Shown: positions 1 through 6,304 of the stretch, piece after piece
How positions within the stretch are numbered: the first letter of the stretch is position 1
Layout: every line of letters begins with the position of its first letter
DNA from: an uncultured beta proteobacterium
Lineage (GTDB): Bacteria; Pseudomonadota; Gammaproteobacteria; Burkholderiales; Burkholderiaceae_C
Direction: 5' to 3'
Length of the DNA stretch: 6,424 bases
NCBI GenBank assembly: GCA_903958915.1
Contig: CAJBVC010000166.1
Span: 1-6,424 of the forward strand
Notes under the pieces: generated by a model
Databases searched by the model: none
Seen by the model: only the letters and a program-made list of their open reading frames with translations
What the model was told of the DNA's origin: nothing
Position numbers and translations under genes: made by a program

Positions 1-975
1 CATCTCAGGCGCATAGGACGCCTTGAACTCGAGAAAATCGGAGCCATCCACCAGCCTGGCAATGACTTCGCGCACGTCGTACGGTTCCCGCTCGTCGGCC
101 GGGACGATGCCCATCAGTTCCTGTTCATCAAAAACCGGTTCTGTGTAACCCGTTGACGTTGTGGCGCTGTCCCATTTGAGTTTGTCCATGACTTCGCGGG
201 CAAGCGCGATGGCATGGGCATCGTCTTCGGCGAGGTATTCGCCCAAGCCAGTCACCTGCGCATGGGTTTCGGCACCGCCCAGTTCGTCATCGGTGCAATC
301 CTCGCCAATCGCTGCCTTTACCACAGGGGGACCGGCCAGGTAAATGCTGGAGCGACCGCGTACCAGGATCACATAGTCCGACAGACCCGGCAGGTAGGCG
401 CCGCCGGCGGTGGACGAGCCGTGTACCACCGCAATTTGCGGCAAGCCCTGAGCAGACATGCGCGCCTGGTTGGCAAAGGTGCGCCCACCTTCAATGAAGA
501 TCTCGCTCTGGTACATCAGGTTTGCGCCGCCACTCTCCACCAGCGAGATCAGCGGCAGCTTGTTCTCCTGCGCAATCTGCTGGATGCGCAAACCCTTCTT
601 CAACCCCATAGGCGCTACCGTGCCGCCTTTGACGGCACTGTCACTGGCAGAAATCACGCAGCGCTTTCCCGCTACCACGCCGATGCCTACTATGGAGCCG
701 CCGCCCATCACCGACTTTTTGCCATCGTCATCATGCATATTGAGGCCCGCCAGCCGGCTGAGCTCCAGAAATGGCGTACCACGGTCCAGCAAGCGCGCCA
801 CACGTTCACGCGGCAACAATTGCTTGCGCTTTTCAAACTTTTCACGCTTGGACTCACTCTCCGCGATGACCAAGCCCTCCAGGCGCTGCACCTCGGCCAG
901 CATCTCAGACATACGCTGCGCATTTGCAGCAAAGGCGCCAGAGCGGGGTTGGATCTTGGAGCGAATCGCAGGCAT
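1..975 (-). CDS. Acyl-CoA carboxylase, carboxyltransferase (beta) subunit, partial (C-terminus outside window)
   Basis: This frame is open for 325 codons from ATG at 975 to the window edge, so roughly the last 200 residues of a family usually near 510-540 residues are missing. Such subunits transfer carboxyl from carboxybiotin to an acyl-CoA in the cytoplasm, together with a biotin carboxylase/BCCP subunit. Visible motifs are PRERVARLLD (55-64), the oxyanion-loop VESGGANL (146-153), GSSTAGGAYLPGLSDY (186-201), YLAGPPVVKAA (212-222), ELGGAETHAQ (231-240) and the start of the second carboxyltransferase half, DVREVIARLVDG (300-311). The EIFIEGG segment (158-164) between the two glycine loops reminds me more of geranyl-CoA than of methylcrotonyl-CoA carboxylases, but substrate cannot be fixed from this part. 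The start has a GAGGAA ribosome site 8 bases upstream (984-989) and a good promoter. A LiuR-like regulator gene lies in the divergent operon, which fits leucine, terpenoid or related branched acyl-CoA breakdown. The family call is sure; the substrate is open. Confidence 0.93.
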   Translation of the reverse strand, partial: MPAIRSKIQPRSGAFAANAQRMSEMLAEVQRLEGLVIAESESKREKFEKRKQLLPRERVARLLDRGTPFLELSRLAGLNMHDDDGKKSVMGGGSIVGIGVVAGKRCVISASDSAVKGGTVAPMGLKKGLRIQQIAQENKLPLISLVESGGANLMYQSEIFIEGGRTFANQARMSAQGLPQIAVVHGSSTAGGAYLPGLSDYVILVRGRSSIYLAGPPVVKAAIGEDCTDDELGGAETHAQVTGLGEYLAEDDAHAIALAREVMDKLKWDSATTSTGYTEPVFDEQELMGIVPADEREPYDVREVIARLVDGSDFLEFKASYAPEM

Positions 976-1005
976 CGGGTCGTTTCCTCAGGTTCAATGG
1001 AACCC

Positions 1006-1034
1006 ATTAGATACCATGGTAACGTTAACGTCAA
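1006..1034 (-). promoter_or_regulatory. Sigma70-type promoter of the carboxylase operon
   Basis: Read on the minus strand, TTGACG (1034-1029) is followed by a 17-bp spacer and TCTAAT (1011-1006). Each hexamer matches 5 of 6 consensus bases at ideal spacing. The predicted start of transcription near 999 leaves a leader of about 24 bases containing the ribosome site. The -35 box sits inside the palindrome at 1018-1035, so repression by occlusion is the simplest reading. The 17-bp spacer differs from the 19-20 bp spacer of promoters activated by MerR through DNA distortion. Confidence 0.7.
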
Positions 1035-1035
1035 C
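1018..1035. promoter_or_regulatory. Palindromic operator, probable site of the neighbouring MerR/LiuR-like regulator
   Basis: The sequence GGTAACGTTAACGTCAAC has a perfect 10-bp palindromic core, ACGTTAACGT (1022-1031). Symmetry continues outward to T1020/A1033 and G1018/C1035, with mismatches only at 1019/1034 and 1021/1032. From memory, LiuR-type regulators of branched-chain acyl-CoA genes in proteobacteria use ACGT-rich palindromes of this length; I cannot confirm the exact consensus here. The site covers the -35 box of the carboxylase promoter and lies next to the likely promoter of the SCP2-regulator operon, so one bound dimer could control both directions. Confidence 0.6.
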
Positions 1036-1060
1036 CAAATATCGTATAGGTGTTTATACT
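1032..1060 (+). promoter_or_regulatory. Possible promoter of the SCP2-MerR operon
   Basis: TATACT (1055-1060) is a good -10 box. At 17-bp spacing the -35 position reads CAACCA (1032-1037), which is poor, and it overlaps the end of the palindromic operator. Start of transcription would be near 1067, giving a leader of about 70 bases. GTATA (1044-1048) and TATAC (1055-1059) form an inverted repeat around a 6-bp gap, with one arm inside this -10 box. Confidence 0.3.
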
Positions 1061-1137
1061 GTGTGGTGCGTTATGCAATCCTGCTAGGATCGCGTCCGTT
1101 GCACTTTTCATCACTGTTCACTCAAAGGAACCACGCC

Positions 1138-1434
1138 ATGTCTCTCGAATCCTGCACCCAGGCCATCCGCACCAAAGTTGGCGCCGACAGCGGACTCAAC
1201 GCCACATTGAAATTTGACATGGGAGCCGACGGCATCATCGTCATCGATGGCAAATCCACTCCCAACACCGTATCCAACGATGCCAGTGAAACGGACTGCA
1301 CCGTGGGCATCACCCTGGACAACCTGCAGGCCATGCTGGATGGCGATCTTGAGCCCGCCACCGGCTTCATGGCCGGAAAACTCAAAGTTTCAGGTGACAT
1401 GAGTGTTGCCATGCGTCTGCAACGCGTTATCTGA
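1138..1434 (+). CDS. SCP2 sterol-carrier-domain protein
   Basis: This 98-residue protein is little more than a single SCP2 domain, the small alpha/beta fold that binds fatty acyl-CoAs, sterols and other hydrophobic ligands. Family signs are LKFDMGADGIIVIDG (24-38), DCTVGITLDNLQAMLDGDL (53-71) and, most characteristic, the C-terminal stretch FMAGKLKVSGDMSVAMRLQ (77-95). There is no signal peptide or membrane segment, so it should be cytoplasmic. AAAGGA (1124-1129) lies 8 bases before the ATG, which settles the start although the frame is open far upstream. It is divergent from the carboxylase and 20 bp ahead of the regulator, so it probably belongs to the same pathway. A role in carrying or buffering its acyl-CoA intermediates is inferred from that position only. 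Bacterial SCP2 proteins of this size are common beside beta-oxidation genes, and few have a proven ligand. Confidence 0.9.
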   Translation: MSLESCTQAIRTKVGADSGLNATLKFDMGADGIIVIDGKSTPNTVSNDASETDCTVGITLDNLQAMLDGDLEPATGFMAGKLKVSGDMSVAMRLQRVI

Positions 1435-1454
1435 TACAGCCCTGCGCGAACAGC

Positions 1455-1916
1455 GTGAAAAGACCCGATTCCAGCCTGGCGGTTGCCCAGGCATTTGTAG
1501 ACTCGCACCGAGAGGAAGGGGCAACCGAGATCTTCGGCATCACCGAGTTGTGCCGGGAATTTGGCATCACGCTGCGCGCGCTGCGCTTTTACGAGGACAA
1601 AGGGCTGCTGAGTCCAAGGCGCGTCAATGGCGCCAGGGTCTATACCCGGCGCGACCGGGCGCGCCTGGCCCTGATTCTGCGTGCCAAGGCCATTGGCTCA
1701 CCGTTGTCAGAGATCAAGCGCTATCTGGACCTGTACGGAGACCAGGGTGAGGGTCGCGCCCAGCAACTCACCTATGTCATCGATCGCACCGATCAGGAAA
1801 TCGCCGACCTGGAGAAGAAACGATCACGCATCGACGAAACGTTGAACGAACTGCGGGTCATCAACGCCACCTGCCGCAAGAACCTGGCGAGCCAGAATCT
1901 GGCAGAGAAAAAATAG
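1455..1916 (+). CDS. MerR-family transcriptional regulator, LiuR-like
   Basis: This 153-residue cytoplasmic DNA-binding protein has the MerR winged helix-turn-helix FGITELCREFGITLRALRFYEDKGLL (27-52). The wing RRVNGARVYTRRD (55-67), the second helical pair (68-92) and a long dimerisation helix (about 106-136) follow. It lacks the clustered cysteines of metal sensors, having only C33 and C140, so a small organic ligand or acyl-CoA is more likely. The ending, ELRVINATC followed by a basic tail, resembles LiuR-like regulators of branched-chain acyl-CoA genes. The start is a GTG with no strong ribosome site. No ATG, GTG or TTG occurs just upstream in frame, and the next options would cut into the DNA-binding domain. 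The result is an N-terminal extension of about 25 residues before the domain. The gene follows SCP2 by 20 bp, so the two are probably co-transcribed and possibly translationally coupled. It probably represses both directions through the palindrome at 1018-1035. Confidence 0.88.
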   Translation: MKRPDSSLAVAQAFVDSHREEGATEIFGITELCREFGITLRALRFYEDKGLLSPRRVNGARVYTRRDRARLALILRAKAIGSPLSEIKRYLDLYGDQGEGRAQQLTYVIDRTDQEIADLEKKRSRIDETLNELRVINATCRKNLASQNLAEKK

Positions 1917-1956
1917 ACCCCTGTCGCTGCACCAGTATTCCGACGCCTGGCCGCCG

Positions 1957-2619
1957 TTACAGATTTGCGCTGCGCTTGGCCTTTAACTCGGTCATGCATT
2001 CGCCATAGTTATTGAAGCGGTACTCGAGCCGCAGGTAGGCACTGGACGCCGACCGCGCCCGTCCTTCCAGTGCTATTGAACCGACTGAATCGGGCAGCCC
2101 TACCGCACTATGGCCCATGGCCACGGGATCGATGGAGTTCGAACCACCCTGCCACTCGGCACTCAACTGCCGCTTCCTCAGCAACAGGGCGTCCATCCAG
2201 TCGCCGTCATCAATTCCAATTCCGCCAAGATTCCAAAATCCAAAACTTCTGGAGAGATCGATGGTTTTTGAAATATCCAAGCTCACACGGGGAGTTCCGT
2301 ACTTGTTTGCCAAAGCACTGGTCAACGCATGGAACCGGGTTTTCAATTGGCGGCCGTAACCGTCGGTGTACAGGTCACCACTGAACGCCACGATTTTGCA
2401 TAGGCCCTGCTTGGGAGTCACAAGAACGCTGTAGTTTTCGAAATCGGGAGTTCCTAAGGCAAGACTCTTGCTCACATAGACAAAGTCGGAATCTGCTGCA
2501 ACAAACGCACCTGCCTTACGGACTTCGTCCAAGCTGAATCCTTGCGTTAGACCGAAAGGCCCAGCAAGAATTGGGGTTGCGGCAAAGACCGCGATGGCAA
2601 TAAACGCTAACTTTTTCAT
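1957..2619 (-). CDS. Secreted (periplasmic) protein of unknown function
   Basis: I do not recognise the family. The 220-residue product begins with a clear Sec signal peptide: MKK, a hydrophobic run LAFIAIAVFAATPI (4-17), and a likely cut after ILA at 19. There is no lipobox cysteine and no further membrane segment, so a soluble periplasmic protein is expected. The mature protein opens with GPFGLTQGFSLDEV (20-33), a pattern seen at the start of many small periplasmic proteins of unknown role. It carries the phrase ALANKYGTP (102-110) and a C-terminal beta-like stretch ending YGECMTELKAK (205-215). Its only cysteines, C74 and C208, could form a disulfide. TTG at 2622 is in frame, but ATG at 2619 is preferred because GAGGAT (2628-2633) lies 8 bases before it. 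The gene is convergent with the MerR gene, 40 bp between stops, with no obvious hairpin terminator there. It is probably unrelated to its neighbours. Confidence 0.8.
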   Translation of the reverse strand: MKKLAFIAIAVFAATPILAGPFGLTQGFSLDEVRKAGAFVAADSDFVYVSKSLALGTPDFENYSVLVTPKQGLCKIVAFSGDLYTDGYGRQLKTRFHALTSALANKYGTPRVSLDISKTIDLSRSFGFWNLGGIGIDDGDWMDALLLRKRQLSAEWQGGSNSIDPVAMGHSAVGLPDSVGSIALEGRARSASSAYLRLEYRFNNYGECMTELKAKRSANL

Positions 2620-2848
2620 CAAACATGATCCTCAAATTCACCAGAATTGGTCGCAACTCGACACTGGATGCCTTCATTGACCACTACCTGGACGGCGTGC
2701 TTAGGAGTATAAGAGCGGTTCACTTGCTCAACTTGTCTAGAATGGTCGAATAAACCAAAGTGCATCCATTGCAGAGAGGCACCAGCACACAACAGACAAG
2801 GGAGTTGTCAGTAGCCGCGCGCTACCTATTACTTGGGGTGTTGGCAAC
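2620..2848. other. Intergenic region between divergent genes, with a doubtful 42-codon ORF
   Basis: This 229-bp gap should hold the promoters of the secreted-protein gene (leftward) and of the cyclase operon (rightward), but no hexamer pair is convincing. The best rightward -10 is TAGAAT (2738-2743) without a matching -35. A 42-codon frame, ATG 2625 to TAA 2753 on the plus strand, begins inside the leader of the divergent gene. It has no ribosome site and is probably chance, though its middle, DAFIDHYLDGVL, looks protein-like. No repeat or RNA element is evident. Confidence 0.4.
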
Positions 2849-3343
2849 ATGCCTATTGCGTCAGATGGTGATGATTTGGATGGCATTGCGCCAAAGTCGC
2901 GTCCGGAGTCTGAAGGCATCGAGGTGGTGGAGGATGACCCTGAAACTGTGTGGGGTCTGTGGGATAGCGCAACAGAGGAACACGAATCACGGTTTGGCGA
3001 AATGCACCCCTCGGAGTTTGACTCTGTCATGGTCCGTGACAGAAATACGGACGCATTGGGTGCTGGCGGCAGTACGACGCCGTCCGAAGAAAATGACGTT
3101 GACCGCAAGGTCGTCAACGCGTTTCTTGTTGTGGCCAGACGGCACCCAGACATTGCAGGTGCAGTGCGATCCCTGTGGGGCACAGACGATTGCATAGGTC
3201 ACATCAACAAGTTCATTGTTGACGGTATTTATCAAAATGGGGGCCTTGCGATGGAAGCAGCTGAAGCTTTGATCGAGTTGGCCGATTTACATTATGCGAA
3301 GTTTAGAGCGCATGCCAGCGGACTGGACCTTGATCTGGGCTGA
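2849..3343 (+). CDS. Acidic protein of unknown function, first gene of the cyclase operon
   Basis: The 164-residue product is not recognised with confidence. Residues 1-84 are rich in Asp, Glu, Ser and Gly and look disordered, with one conspicuous aromatic patch, TVWGLWDSA (33-41). Residues 85-152 look like a compact helical domain: VVNAFLVVARRHPDI (88-102), SLWGTDDCIGHINKFIVDG (108-126), then a helix ending LIELADLHYAKF (141-152). The phrase LWGTxxC followed by a helix and Gly-rich turn reminds me of short betaproteobacterial proteins of unknown function, but this is only an impression. There is no signal peptide or membrane segment. The ATG is the first start codon after the in-frame stop at 2738; the ribosome site is weak (only GGGGTG further upstream). 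The stop is 30 bp before the coiled-coil gene, so the two are probably one transcript. Codon use on this strand is credible, while overlapping frames give Arg/Ser-rich nonsense. The acidic tail suggests a protein-protein partner rather than an enzyme. Confidence 0.72.
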   Translation: MPIASDGDDLDGIAPKSRPESEGIEVVEDDPETVWGLWDSATEEHESRFGEMHPSEFDSVMVRDRNTDALGAGGSTTPSEENDVDRKVVNAFLVVARRHPDIAGAVRSLWGTDDCIGHINKFIVDGIYQNGGLAMEAAEALIELADLHYAKFRAHASGLDLDLG

Positions 3344-3373
3344 ACATTCGGGTACTGTCGACTCCTTACCGAC

Positions 3374-3961
3374 ATGCAGAAAAGCAAAAAGCCGTTCCTG
3401 AATGGCCCCATGAAGAACACTTCACCCCCCCTGGACGTCAATGATCCGCAGCGGGAACTGCGGGATTTGATGAGCACCATCATTGCGCTACGCGCCGAAC
3501 TCGAACAAAGCCACCGTGCGACCGCCCAAGCGGTCCAGGCAGCTGTTGCGATAAGGGACGGCGAAATACGTGAGCTTCGCCAAACGATTGCCGTCTTGCG
3601 CCATGAGTTGGAACAAAAAGACAGAGCGCTGGAGGCTGCCGTACAGGCGGAAGTTATCAAATCGCACAATGACGTACAGCAACACAAACATACGATAGCG
3701 GCGCTCAGAGCTCAACTTGAAGCGGTGGTGGCGGACCATCGACATGCGATGTCCCATGAACGCTTGACGTTTGACAACGATTTTGCGCAAATGAGGGACT
3801 CCATTGGCAAAATGAGACGCGCGCTGGAGGCGGCCAAAGAACAAAGGGAGGCAGATATGCAAGAAAACCAACACCAAAGATCGCAGGAAACAGCCCTCAT
3901 GCAGGGCACGATTCGCGCATTGCGGCAAAAGCTCGAGGAGCAGGCCGATGCCAAGGGCTGA
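3374..3961 (+). CDS. Coiled-coil protein of 36-residue repeats, overlapping the cyclase gene
   Basis: The 195-residue product is almost entirely charged helix after a short polar N-terminus. From residue 35 it is four full repeats of exactly 36 residues plus the start of a fifth. Units begin at T35, T71, T107, S143 and T179 and open with [T/S]-I-x-x-[L/M]-R-x-x-L-E, for example TIIALRAELE, TIAVLRHELE, TIAALRAQLE, SIGKMRRALE and TIRALRQKLE. It has no cysteine, signal peptide or membrane segment. A rod-like oligomer in the cytoplasm is the likely structure. The final 14 bases overlap the cyclase start, so translation of the two is probably coupled and a direct role in placing or dimerising the cyclase is plausible, though inferred from position only. 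ATG 3374 gives the longest product; ATG 3410 (residue 13) is a possible alternative, and neither has a clear ribosome site. I do not recognise a named family, and generic coiled-coil similarity will make homology searches misleading. Confidence 0.82.
   Translation: MQKSKKPFLNGPMKNTSPPLDVNDPQRELRDLMSTIIALRAELEQSHRATAQAVQAAVAIRDGEIRELRQTIAVLRHELEQKDRALEAAVQAEVIKSHNDVQQHKHTIAALRAQLEAVVADHRHAMSHERLTFDNDFAQMRDSIGKMRRALEAAKEQREADMQENQHQRSQETALMQGTIRALRQKLEEQADAKG
3935..3940 (+). promoter_or_regulatory. Ribosome binding site of the cyclase, inside the coiled-coil gene
   Basis: GAGGAG lies 7 bases before ATG 3948 and within the last codons of the upstream gene. It fixes the cyclase start at 3948 rather than at the in-frame ATG at 4023 (residue 26) and supports translational coupling across the 14-bp overlap. 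Confidence 0.75.
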
Positions 3962-6260
3962 AGGGGCACTACCAACACCGGTAGTTGAACAGGGAGCATC
4001 CCTGCGCAAGCCAAAAGCCACCATGCGCCAGCGACTGCAACACGCAGAGTTGCTGTTGCGCGTCACCGAAAAGATGGCCAGTTGCACCACATTTGACGAG
4101 GTTCTCTACGCACTGGTCGAGATGACTTCGCAACAGCTTCAGTGCGAACGAGGCTCGCTGTTTCTCAACAATCCGGAAACCAACGAGCTTTACTCCAGGG
4201 TAGCCCAGGGCTCCAAGTCGCTGGAGATTCGGATTCTCAATACCAGTGGCGTTGCCGGCCACGTGTTTCAGTCTGGTGAAAATCTCATCATCAATGACGT
4301 CTACGCCGACCCGCGCTTCAACAAAGTGGTGGATGAGCAAACGGGGTACAGCACCCGCAACATCATGTGCATACCGATCCGCACGGCACGCGGGGAAGTG
4401 ATCGGTGTGGCCGAAGCCCTGAACAAGCAGAACGGCGACTTCAATCAGGACGATCTGGACCTGTACGACGCGATGATCAGCCAGGGGTCTGTTGCGCTCC
4501 AGAGCACCAACATCATTGAGCGGATGCAGGCTGCAAGCAAGAAGGAAATGGAGTTTATTGAACTGGTTTCCGAGATGACGCAGGACATCAAGCTCGGCTC
4601 CCTGTTGCAACGTGTGATGGGGGAAGCGACGCGGCTTCTCAATGCCGAGCGCTCGACCCTGTTTCTCAATGACGAAAAGACCGGCGAGCTGTGGTCGGAA
4701 GTGGGACACGGATTGGAGCGCATGCAAATACGTCTCCCCAATCATGTTGGCATCGCCGGTGCGGTCTTTACATCCGGAAAGTCCATCAACATTCCGCATG
4801 CCTATGCTGATCTGCGCTTCAATCCGGAATTCGACAGGAAGACCAACTACTTCACCCGATCGATATTGTGCGTTCCCATCGTCAACAAGAAAGGCAAGAC
4901 GATTGGAGTCACCCAGATTCTGAATCGTCGGGGTGGCCCTTTCAGCGATGAGGACGAGTCGCACCTTCGGGCTTTTACTGCACAAATCGCCATTGCCCTG
5001 GAGAACGCCAAGTTGTTTGCGGACGTTCAGGCGATCAAGAATTACAACGAAGCGATGCTGGAGTCCATGTCCAATGGTGTCATTACTTTCGACGAGGACA
5101 ATCGGATAGTTACATGCAACGCTGCTGCACTGCGCATACTGAAAACACAGCCTACCCAGATTCTCAACCAGGATGCTGCGGTGTTCTTTGGTCTGGATAA
5201 CGCGTGGTTTGTGGATCGACTCACGTTGATTGATGGCCAACAGGCCATGGTAGCCTTGATGGATACCGAGTTCAAAGTAGAGTCGGAATCCGTTTCTGTC
5301 AATCTGACGCTGCAACCATTGCTTTCCTCGGATGGCCTGCGCTTCGGTGCCATGGCGCTGTTGGAGAACATCTCAAGCGAAAAACGCCTGAAGTCAACCA
5401 TGTCTCGGTACATGGATCCGAACATTGCGGACAAAATGCTCGCGCAAGGCGCGGAGGCTCTGGGTGGAAAAAGCGTCCTGGCGACTGTGTTGTTTTCTGA
5501 CATTCGCGGCTTTACATCAATCAGCGAGGAGCTTGGCCCCCAACGGACTGTTGAACTACTCAATGAGTACTTCACCTTGATGGTGGGTTGTATCCAGCGG
5601 GAAGATGGCATGCTGGACAAGTTCATTGGCGACGCGATCATGTGCGCGTTCGGGATTCCGGTGCAGCACACTGACGACCCCGACCGGGCACTGCGCACCG
5701 CACTGGAAATGATCAGGGACTTGATGGAGTGGAACAAGTACCGCCGATCCGAAGGGAAGCTACCTGTCGAAATCGGCATTGGAATCAACACCGACCACGT
5801 CGTGTCCGGAAACATTGGCTCCAAACGGCGGATGGACTACACCATCATTGGGGACGGTGTGAATCTTGCCGCCCGCCTCGAGGGTGCGTGCAAGACCTAC
5901 GGTGCACGCATCATGATCAGCGACTCCACATACCGACAGCTCAAGGGAACCTATTTCTGCAGGGAACTGGACCTCATCATAGTCAAGGGACGCACCCAGC
6001 CAGGCGCCGTATACGAGGTGATGGACTACCACACCGAGGATACTTATCCCTCCATGACGGACGCCTTGCATTTCTTTCGCGTGGGATTATCAAAATACCG
6101 ATCGAAGAAGTGGGAGCAGGCGATCGCTGACTTTGAACAGGTGCTCGCCCTGAATCCACTGGACAAGGCGGCACGCCTCTATGTGGAGCGCTGCAAGCAT
6201 TTTCAGGACAGTCCGCCGCCGGCTGAATGGTCAGGGGTGTGGCACATGCAAGAGAAATAG
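3948..6260 (+). CDS. Class III adenylate cyclase with GAF-GAF-PAS sensory domains and TPR-like tail
   Basis: This 770-residue soluble enzyme should make cAMP from ATP. Order of parts: helical N-terminus (about 26-44), GAF-A (about 45-190), GAF-B (about 213-355), PAS (about 363-475), cyclase catalytic domain (about 495-692) and a helical, TPR-like tail (about 703-752). The layout resembles the cyanobacterial CyaB cyclases, which are cyclic-nucleotide sensing. All class III catalytic residues are present: metal-binding D518 (FSDIRGFT) and D562 (DKFIGDAIM), adenine-selecting K558 and D630 (MDYTIIGD), and transition-state N639 and R643 (VNLAARLE). The Lys/Asp pair argues for ATP rather than GTP. 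GAF-B keeps most of the NKFDE signature of cyclic-nucleotide-binding GAFs as N326-R327, F332 and D336-E337. GAF-A has N159-K160, F165 and D169 but Leu at 170. No membrane segment is seen. The start overlaps the coiled-coil gene by 14 bp and has GAGGAG 7 bases upstream. The 3' end lies 44 bp from the tRNA remnant. No terminator is apparent. Confidence 0.95.
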   Translation: MPRAEGALPTPVVEQGASLRKPKATMRQRLQHAELLLRVTEKMASCTTFDEVLYALVEMTSQQLQCERGSLFLNNPETNELYSRVAQGSKSLEIRILNTSGVAGHVFQSGENLIINDVYADPRFNKVVDEQTGYSTRNIMCIPIRTARGEVIGVAEALNKQNGDFNQDDLDLYDAMISQGSVALQSTNIIERMQAASKKEMEFIELVSEMTQDIKLGSLLQRVMGEATRLLNAERSTLFLNDEKTGELWSEVGHGLERMQIRLPNHVGIAGAVFTSGKSINIPHAYADLRFNPEFDRKTNYFTRSILCVPIVNKKGKTIGVTQILNRRGGPFSDEDESHLRAFTAQIAIALENAKLFADVQAIKNYNEAMLESMSNGVITFDEDNRIVTCNAAALRILKTQPTQILNQDAAVFFGLDNAWFVDRLTLIDGQQAMVALMDTEFKVESESVSVNLTLQPLLSSDGLRFGAMALLENISSEKRLKSTMSRYMDPNIADKMLAQGAEALGGKSVLATVLFSDIRGFTSISEELGPQRTVELLNEYFTLMVGCIQREDGMLDKFIGDAIMCAFGIPVQHTDDPDRALRTALEMIRDLMEWNKYRRSEGKLPVEIGIGINTDHVVSGNIGSKRRMDYTIIGDGVNLAARLEGACKTYGARIMISDSTYRQLKGTYFCRELDLIIVKGRTQPGAVYEVMDYHTEDTYPSMTDALHFFRVGLSKYRSKKWEQAIADFEQVLALNPLDKAARLYVERCKHFQDSPPPAEWSGVWHMQEK

Positions 6261-6304
6261 TAAACAGTCGGTGCAAGCAACTCAAGCGCAGCAGCATGGA
6301 GAAA

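Noticed and set aside
1006..1034. Classic MerR activation promoter with a 19-20 bp spacer
   Set aside because: The hexamers are 17 bp apart and the palindrome overlaps the -35 box instead of lying within the spacer, so repression fits better.
214..1434. A 406-codon plus-strand frame reading antisense to the carboxylase and into SCP2
   Set aside because: Its first two thirds are the reverse of a clear carboxyltransferase gene and make low-complexity Ala/Arg/His-rich protein. Only the part from ATG 1138, which has its own ribosome site, is real.
2625..2753. A 42-codon plus-strand ORF starting in the leader of the secreted-protein gene
   Set aside because: No ribosome binding site, and the length is within chance expectation. 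Kept only as a note in the intergenic entry because its composition is not absurd.
2737..3195. A 152-codon minus-strand frame opposite the acidic protein gene
   Set aside because: Ser/Thr/Arg-rich translation without motifs; it also crosses the likely promoter region. The plus-strand frame has more natural composition and operon context.
2760..3197. A 145-codon plus-strand frame overlapping the acidic protein gene
   Set aside because: Its product is Arg/Trp/Cys-rich without domain structure, and it ends inside the well-formed helical domain encoded in the chosen frame.
3969..5315. A 448-codon minus-strand frame opposite the cyclase
   Set aside because: The opposite strand encodes GAF and PAS domains with all family motifs. 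The antisense product has no recognisable domain and its length reflects codon bias.
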